A stretch of 6,406 nt of DNA from Sulfuricellaceae bacterium (GTDB lineage Bacteria; Pseudomonadota; Gammaproteobacteria; Burkholderiales; UBA9220): assembly GCA_019911985.1 (NCBI GenBank), contig JAIOJO010000038.1:1-6406 (forward strand). The letters are read 5' to 3'. A program made the translations under genes and the position numbers. The notes beneath the pieces were generated by a model. The model made no database searches, was not told where the DNA came from, and saw only the letters and a program-made list of their open reading frames with translations. The first letter of the stretch is position 1, and each line of letters begins with the position of its first letter. This document shows positions 1 to 4,333 of this stretch, piece by piece.

Positions 1-52
1 AAGCTGTTTTAATAAATCCCGAACCCGGGTTCGGGATTTATTAAAACAGCTT
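1..52. repeat. Perfect 52-bp palindrome, possible bidirectional terminator
   Basis: Positions 1-26 are the exact reverse complement of 27-52, centred on CCCGGG, with no unpaired spacer. As RNA it would form a hairpin with a GC-rich core (CCCGAACC near the tip) flanked by an A-rich left arm and a U-rich right arm (ATTTATT). Because it is symmetrical it could act as an intrinsic terminator in either direction, insulating the downstream genes from whatever lies to the left. There is no clean U-run after the full stem; the U-rich part lies inside the stem base. It could instead be a cruciform-forming or REP/MITE-like repeat. Since it starts exactly at the window edge, it may be longer, or may be a self-complementary contig-end artefact. 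The symmetry is seen directly; the function is inferred. Confidence 0.6.
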
Positions 53-84
53 CCTAGAGACCGCGAGACGGGCTTTGCACCGGA

Positions 85-93
85 TGTTATAAT
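85..93 (+). promoter_or_regulatory. Extended -10 promoter (TGTTATAAT)
   Basis: TATAAT at 88-93 matches the sigma-70 -10 consensus in all six bases and is preceded by TG at 85-86 with a one-base gap, the extended -10 arrangement. No convincing -35 lies at the usual distance; the region around 65-70 (GAGACG) is poor, which is typical of extended -10 promoters. The expected transcript start is near 100, leaving a leader of roughly 18 nt before the ATG at 118. It would drive the three-gene glycosyltransferase, flippase and aminotransferase block. Confidence 0.6.
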
Positions 94-117
94 CGGCTCT
101 TTCGGTCGAATACACTG

Positions 118-1782
118 ATGATACAGGTGTCCAAAACCTCGTCCCCTGGGCGCTTTGCGCTACTGCTGCTGGTACTTTTTTCCATTGCGGTGTGGTTCTC
201 CAACATCGAATACCGTCACCTGGTCAAACCCGACGAAGGGCGCTACGCGGAAATCCCCCGCGAAATGGTGGCCAGCGGCAATTGGTTGACGCCGCGCCTG
301 AACAATATCAAATACTTCGAAAAGCCGGCCATGCAATACTGGGCGACCGCCGCCGCCTACGAATTCTTCGGCGAACACGCCTGGACTTCGCGCCTGTGGA
401 CCACGCTCACCGGCCTGCTCGGCATCGTTTTGGCCTACTTCACCGCGGCGCGCCTATTCGGCCGCGAGGCGGGCTTCTACTCCGCGCTGGTGCTGGGCAG
501 TTCGCTGCTGTATGTGCTGATCGGCCATATCAATACGCTCGACATGGGCGTGACCTTTTTCATGTCTCTGGGCCTGTCGGGCTTTCTTTTGGGGCAGCGG
601 GAGGGCGCCACGGCGAAGGAAAGCGCCCGCTGGATGCACATAGCCTGGGCCGCCCTGGCGCTGGCGGTATTGAGCAAAGGCCTGATGGGCCTGGTGTTGC
701 CGGGCGCGGCGCTGGTGCTGTACACGCTGATCCAGCGCGATTTCGCACTATGGAAGCGACTGCACCTAGTCACCGGCACGCTGCTGTTCCTGGCGATTGC
801 AGCCCCCTGGTTCATCGCGGTATCGCTGGCGAATCCCGAATTTTTCCACTTTTTCTTCATCCACGAGCACTTCGAGCGTTTCCTCACCAAAGTGCATGGC
901 CGCTTCCACCCCTGGTGGTCTTTCATCCCCATCTTGCTGGCCGGCATGTTGCCGTGGACGACGCACATGTTCGACGCGCTGGCGAACGCGTGGAAATCGG
1001 ACAACACCGACCGGCGCGCTTTCCAGCCCAAGCGCTTCCTGCTGATATGGGCAGTCTTCATCTTCGTTTTTTTCTCGGCGTCCGATTCCAAGTTGCCGTC
1101 CTATATCCTGCCGATCTTTCCCGCTCTGGCCCTGCTGATGGGCAGCCGCTTCGCCGCCGTTTCCGGCCGCCGCCTGTTCTGGCTGACATTGCCGCTGCTG
1201 CCGCTGGCCGCGCTGGCGCTGGCGCTCGCGCCGAAAGCGCTATCCATGGCCAGCGACGAAGTGCCCTTGGCACTGTACCAAGCCTATCTGCCTTGGATTT
1301 TCGCGGCGGCGGGCCTATGGCTGGTCGGAACGCTGCTCGCTCTGTATTTCAGCCGCTTGGGCCGGAAAGGCGCTGCGCTGACGGCATTGGCGTTGAGCGG
1401 CCTGATCGCCGGCCAATTGGTGCTGTCCGGCCATGAAAGCCTATCGCCCGCCAGTTCCGCCTACCGCATCGCCGAGCGAATCCGGCCCTACCTCAAGCCG
1501 GGCATCCCCTTCTATAGCGTAGACATGTACGATCAGACCTTGCCCTTCTATATCAAGCGCACGGTCACGCTGGTGAAACACCTCGACGAAATGGAATTCG
1601 GCGTGCAGCAGGAGCCGGGCAAGTGGCTGCCCACGATAGACCGCTTTGTCGAGGCCTGGAACAAAGCGCCTTACGCGCTCGCCATCATGACGCCGGATAC
1701 TTACAATTCCCTCAACAAGCAGAGCCTGAGCATGCAAATCATCGCCCGGGACACCCGCCGCATCGTCGTGAAAAAACCATGA
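118..1782 (+). CDS. arnT: ArnT-like undecaprenyl-phosphate sugar glycosyltransferase (PMT/GT39-GT83 type)
   Basis: This 554-residue integral inner-membrane enzyme resembles ArnT, which transfers 4-amino-4-deoxy-L-arabinose from undecaprenyl phosphate to lipid A phosphates on the periplasmic side. The N-terminal helix (about residues 12-29) is followed by the first periplasmic loop with the family signature: acidic pair D39-E40 in PDEGRYAEIPREM, then KYFEKP (E68, K69). A second hallmark, FFIHEHFERF followed by HGRFHPWW, lies at about 246-267, and SKLPSYILP at about 324-332. Many hydrophobic segments run to about residue 435, followed by a soluble C-terminal periplasmic domain. The length is normal for ArnT. 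No clear Shine-Dalgarno precedes the ATG; an in-frame GTG at 127 is an alternative start. The stop overlaps the next start (ATGA). Family assignment is strong; the sugar and acceptor are inferred, and another polyprenyl-linked sugar is possible. Confidence 0.85.
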   Translation: MIQVSKTSSPGRFALLLLVLFSIAVWFSNIEYRHLVKPDEGRYAEIPREMVASGNWLTPRLNNIKYFEKPAMQYWATAAAYEFFGEHAWTSRLWTTLTGLLGIVLAYFTAARLFGREAGFYSALVLGSSLLYVLIGHINTLDMGVTFFMSLGLSGFLLGQREGATAKESARWMHIAWAALALAVLSKGLMGLVLPGAALVLYTLIQRDFALWKRLHLVTGTLLFLAIAAPWFIAVSLANPEFFHFFFIHEHFERFLTKVHGRFHPWWSFIPILLAGMLPWTTHMFDALANAWKSDNTDRRAFQPKRFLLIWAVFIFVFFSASDSKLPSYILPIFPALALLMGSRFAAVSGRRLFWLTLPLLPLAALALALAPKALSMASDEVPLALYQAYLPWIFAAAGLWLVGTLLALYFSRLGRKGAALTALALSGLIAGQLVLSGHESLSPASSAYRIAERIRPYLKPGIPFYSVDMYDQTLPFYIKRTVTLVKHLDEMEFGVQQEPGKWLPTIDRFVEAWNKAPYALAIMTPDTYNSLNKQSLSMQIIARDTRRIVVKKP

Positions 1783-2150
1783 ACCTTCTCAGCTTCTCCC
1801 TCGTCCTCACCGGCGTTCTGCTCAATGCCGCCGCCCAGTTGCTGCTCAAGGCGGGCACCAACAGCATCGGACAATTCGCTTTCAGCCGCGACAACATCCT
1901 GCCCGTCGGCTGGCAACTGGCGACCGAGCCCCATATCTTCGGCGGCCTCTCCTGCTACGTAGTCAGCGTGGTCGTGTGGATCATGGCCTTGTCGCGGGTG
2001 GAGGTGAGCATCGCCTACCCGATGCTCTCCATCGGCTACGTAGTCAACGCCGCCGCCGCCTGGTGGCTGTTCGGCGAAGCCGTCAGCCCGGCGCGGCTGA
2101 TCGGCATCGGCATCATCATCGTCGGCGTGTACATCGTGGCACGCTCCTAA
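1779..2150 (+). CDS. Small four-helix SMR/EamA protein, ArnE/ArnF-like flippase subunit
   Basis: This 123-residue protein has about four hydrophobic helices (roughly 2-22, 55-72, 76-97 and 103-121), the size and topology of the small multidrug resistance/EamA half-unit family. LNAAAQLLLKAG at 15-26 and the C-terminal half (VEVSIAYPMLSIGY at 74-87, then WWLFGEAVSPARLIGI at 95-110) match the pattern of ArnE/ArnF. Those proteins flip undecaprenyl-phosphate-aminoarabinose to the periplasmic leaflet. The ATG overlaps the stop of the glycosyltransferase gene (ATGA), so translation is probably coupled. A longer frame open from 1623 only adds out-of-frame sequence of the upstream gene and was not used. 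E. coli uses an ArnE/ArnF pair; here only one subunit is visible, so it would work as a homodimer or with a partner elsewhere. The flippase role comes from context; a generic SMR role is less likely. Confidence 0.8.
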   Translation: MNLLSFSLVLTGVLLNAAAQLLLKAGTNSIGQFAFSRDNILPVGWQLATEPHIFGGLSCYVVSVVVWIMALSRVEVSIAYPMLSIGYVVNAAAAWWLFGEAVSPARLIGIGIIIVGVYIVARS

Positions 2151-2162
2151 GCGAGAGGAAAT

Positions 2163-3287
2163 ATGAACGCATTCCTGCCTTTTACCCGCCCCAGCTTGGA
2201 CGAGGAAACCATCCAAGGCGTCGCCGAGGTCTTGCGCTCGGGTTGGATCACCAGCGGCCCCAAGGTAAAAGAATTCGAAGCCGCGCTGTCCGATTATTTC
2301 GGTGGCCGCCCGGTGCGCACGCTGAATTCCGCCACCGCCGCGCTGGAAGTGGCCTTGCAACTATGCGGCATCGGCCTCGGCGACGAAGTGATCACCACGC
2401 CCCTGTCCTGGGTCGCCACGGCTAATTCGGTGCTGCACGTCGGCGCCAAGCCGGTGTTCGTGGACGTCGATCCGGTCACGCGCAATATCGACCTGGAACA
2501 AATCGAGCAAGCTGTCACGCCGCGCACCAAGGCGATCATCCCGGTCGATCTGGCGGGCCTGCCGGTCGACCGCGACCGGCTTTACGCGCTGGCCGAGAAA
2601 CACCGCCTGCGCGTCATCGAAGACGCCGCCCAATCCATGGGGGCAAGCTGGCGCGGCAAAAAAATCGGCAGCTTCGGCGACTTGGTTGCCATCAGCTTCC
2701 ATGCCAATAAGAACATGACCACGGGCGAAGGCGGCTGCCTGGTCCTCAACGACGAAGCGCAGATACCCTTGTTCGAGAAGCTGCGCTTGCAAGGCGTGGT
2801 GCGCTTCCCGGACGGCGGCATGGACGTGGACGTGGCCGGCGGAAAATTCAATCTGACCGACATCGCGGCGCGCATAGGCCTGGGCCAATTGCCGCAAATC
2901 GACGCGTTCAACGCGCGCCGCCGCGAGCTGGCGCGCCACTATTTCGCCCGCTTCGACCGCGAACTGGGCTGCGGACTACCCCTAGAGAATTTCAGCGACA
3001 GCAACTGGCACATGTTCCAGATTCTGCTGCCGCTCGACAGACTGAAAATCACCCGCGGCGAATTCATCGAACAAATGCGGCAGCGCGATATCGGCGTCGG
3101 GGTGCATTACCCGGCCATGCACCTGTTCAGCCTGTACCGAGGCATGGGCTACCGGGAGGGCGATTTTCCCCAGGCGGAACGTATCGGACGGGAAACCGTG
3201 ACCTTGCCGCTGTTCCCTGCCATGCAGACGAATGATATTAAACGGGTTTGTGATACGATAAGCGAAATACTGTCGCATAGCCATTAG
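2163..3287 (+). CDS. ArnB-type DegT/DnrJ/EryC1/StrS sugar aminotransferase
   Basis: This 374-residue cytoplasmic PLP enzyme of the DegT/DnrJ/EryC1/StrS fold would aminate a keto-sugar nucleotide, using glutamate as donor in known relatives. The start FLPFTRPSLDEE and the SGWITSGPKV block (26-35) closely resemble ArnB, which makes UDP-4-amino-4-deoxy-L-arabinose. NSATAALEVAL (55-65) forms the phosphate-binding turn. VIEDAAQSMGA (151-161) supplies D154 for the PLP pyridine nitrogen. SFHANKNMTTGEGG (178-191) carries the Schiff-base lysine K183. The C-terminal VGVHYPAMHLFSLY segment (about 312-325) is also typical. Length is normal and no catalytic residue is missing. A Shine-Dalgarno-like AGAGGAA at 2154-2160 precedes the ATG, 12 nt after the upstream stop, which fits an operon. 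The family is certain; ArnB specificity is inferred from similarity and neighbours, and another UDP- or dTDP-keto-sugar is possible. Confidence 0.88.
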   Translation: MNAFLPFTRPSLDEETIQGVAEVLRSGWITSGPKVKEFEAALSDYFGGRPVRTLNSATAALEVALQLCGIGLGDEVITTPLSWVATANSVLHVGAKPVFVDVDPVTRNIDLEQIEQAVTPRTKAIIPVDLAGLPVDRDRLYALAEKHRLRVIEDAAQSMGASWRGKKIGSFGDLVAISFHANKNMTTGEGGCLVLNDEAQIPLFEKLRLQGVVRFPDGGMDVDVAGGKFNLTDIAARIGLGQLPQIDAFNARRRELARHYFARFDRELGCGLPLENFSDSNWHMFQILLPLDRLKITRGEFIEQMRQRDIGVGVHYPAMHLFSLYRGMGYREGDFPQAERIGRETVTLPLFPAMQTNDIKRVCDTISEILSHSH

Positions 3288-3298
3288 ACCAATTCTAC

Positions 3299-3339
3299 TT
3301 AATAAATCAGGATAAATCGTTTTCGGAAGGGAATAAATC
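3299..3339 (+). repeat. Three phased ATAAATC repeats in an AT-rich spacer
   Basis: The non-coding gap 3288-3417 is clearly more AT-rich than its flanks. It contains ATAAATC at 3302-3308, 3312-3318 and 3333-3339, with starts 10 and 21 bp apart, that is, on the same face of the helix. The first copy extends to TTAATAAATC (3299-3308), which also occurs at 9-18 inside the palindrome; the third extends to AATAAATCC, also found at 11-19. The repeats could be a regulator binding array or a bent-DNA element ahead of the binding-protein gene. The promoter is not clear: TTAAAT at 3356-3361 with an upstream TG (3353-3354) is only a weak extended -10 candidate. No convincing terminator follows the aminotransferase gene. 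The repeats are seen directly; the function is a guess. Confidence 0.35.
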
Positions 3340-3401
3340 CATTACCATCGCATGGTTAAATAAAATTGCAGCATAAAACAATTATTCTAGAAAACATCAA
3401 C

Positions 3402-3407
3402 AGGGAG
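3402..3407 (+). promoter_or_regulatory. Ribosome binding site that fixes the start of the binding-protein gene
   Basis: AGGGAG is a good Shine-Dalgarno match. It lies 10 nt before the ATG at 3418 but only 1 nt before an in-frame GTG at 3409. The ATG is therefore the likely start, and the GTG start with three extra residues is unlikely. Confidence 0.65.
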
Positions 3408-3417
3408 TGTGGCGCTC

Positions 3418-4329
3418 ATGGCAAGGGTTCGATTTATCGCAAGCGTGTTGCTGTTACTGGCATCCTATAACCTAGCCTGGGCCGATGCGGCGTATAAACC
3501 GGTCGGCACGCCCGAAGAGGCTAAAGTCTATCTCTTCGGCATTCACCCCCAACTCAATCCAGAGGAACTCTATGCGGCCTACAACCCGATAATGCACTAC
3601 CTGGAGAGCAAAATACCCGGCGTCCGCTTTAAAATGGAAGCGTCGAAAGACTATCCCAGCTACGAAGCCAAACTGACGGCCGGACTATTCGATTTCTCCC
3701 TCCCCAACCCTTATCAAACCTTGCTTAGCCTGAAACACGGCTACCACGTGATCGCCAAAAACACCCCCGACAGCGATTTTCGCGGCGTGCTTGTCGCGCG
3801 TTTGGATAAACTAAACAAAGAGCTTAGCCTTGCCGGACTGAAAGGAAAAACACTCTGCTTCCCGTCGGCAACCGCCGTGGCCGCCACCATGTTGCCGCTG
3901 ATGTATCTCTACGATCACGGCATCAAAGCCGGTAAAGACGTACAGATCGAATACGTTGGCTCCCAATATTCGTCGATCCTCAACGCCTATACCGGCGATG
4001 CCGACGCCTGCGGCACCAGTACCCGCTTCTGGCGCATCTGGTCGCGCGACAATCCCGATAAAGCTAAGCAAATGAGAGTCATCTTCACGACGCAGTCGCT
4101 ACCCCATAACGGCATAGTCGCGCGCAACGACGTCCCTCCCCAGTTGGCTGGCCAAGTGGCCCACGTTCTGGCCGGGATGGACAAGGATCCCACTGTCGAC
4201 CAGCGCCAATTCAAGATCGATCAGGCCCATTTCGAGTTGGCCAACGATGCAACCTACCAACCCATGGAAGAATTTTTAAAGCGCTACGATCAAACCATCG
4301 GCCTCCCAAGCTCCATGAAACAGAACTAA
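3418..4329 (+). CDS. PhnD-like periplasmic substrate-binding protein (phosphate/phosphite/phosphonate type)
   Basis: This 303-residue secreted protein begins with a Sec signal peptide: MARVRF, then a hydrophobic stretch to about residue 20, and an AWA site giving probable cleavage before D23. The mature part follows the PhnD/SsuA-type fold: VYLFGIHPQLNPEELYAAY (37-55), SYEAKLTAGLFDFSLPNPY (81-99), the ligand-loop region LKGKTLCFPSATAVAATMLP (141-160), and YVGSQYSSILNAYTGDADAC (179-198). The phosphonate-binding loop known in PhnD appears here as SATA (150-153), only partly conserved, so the ligand may differ. Two cysteines, C147 and C198, could form a disulfide. No lipobox is seen, so it is probably soluble. 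The next gene starts 4 nt downstream and encodes a membrane GGDEF/EAL sensor. No permease or ATPase gene is nearby, so a receptor role is more likely than transport. The fold is well supported; the ligand is unknown. Confidence 0.85.
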   Translation: MARVRFIASVLLLLASYNLAWADAAYKPVGTPEEAKVYLFGIHPQLNPEELYAAYNPIMHYLESKIPGVRFKMEASKDYPSYEAKLTAGLFDFSLPNPYQTLLSLKHGYHVIAKNTPDSDFRGVLVARLDKLNKELSLAGLKGKTLCFPSATAVAATMLPLMYLYDHGIKAGKDVQIEYVGSQYSSILNAYTGDADACGTSTRFWRIWSRDNPDKAKQMRVIFTTQSLPHNGIVARNDVPPQLAGQVAHVLAGMDKDPTVDQRQFKIDQAHFELANDATYQPMEEFLKRYDQTIGLPSSMKQN

Positions 4330-4333
4330 TCAA

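Noticed and set aside
75..93. TTGCAC (75-80) as the -35 partner of TATAAT (88-93)
   Set aside because: Only 7 bp separate them, far below the 16-18 bp needed, so TTGCAC cannot act as the -35 element for this -10.
192..1436. Long alternative plus-strand reading frame of 414 codons inside the glycosyltransferase gene
   Set aside because: Its product is rich in R, G, A, P and H with no recognisable domain, and it overlaps a clear ArnT-like gene in another frame; GC-rich codon bias explains it.
1701..2360. Minus-strand reading frame of 219 codons across three genes
   Set aside because: It spans the antisense of three well-supported genes, is low in complexity and shows no domain; it is a shadow.
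3344..3356. Small hairpin ACCAT-CGC-ATGGT as terminator of the aminotransferase gene
   Set aside because: A 5-bp stem with a 3-nt loop and no following U-run is too weak to call a terminator.
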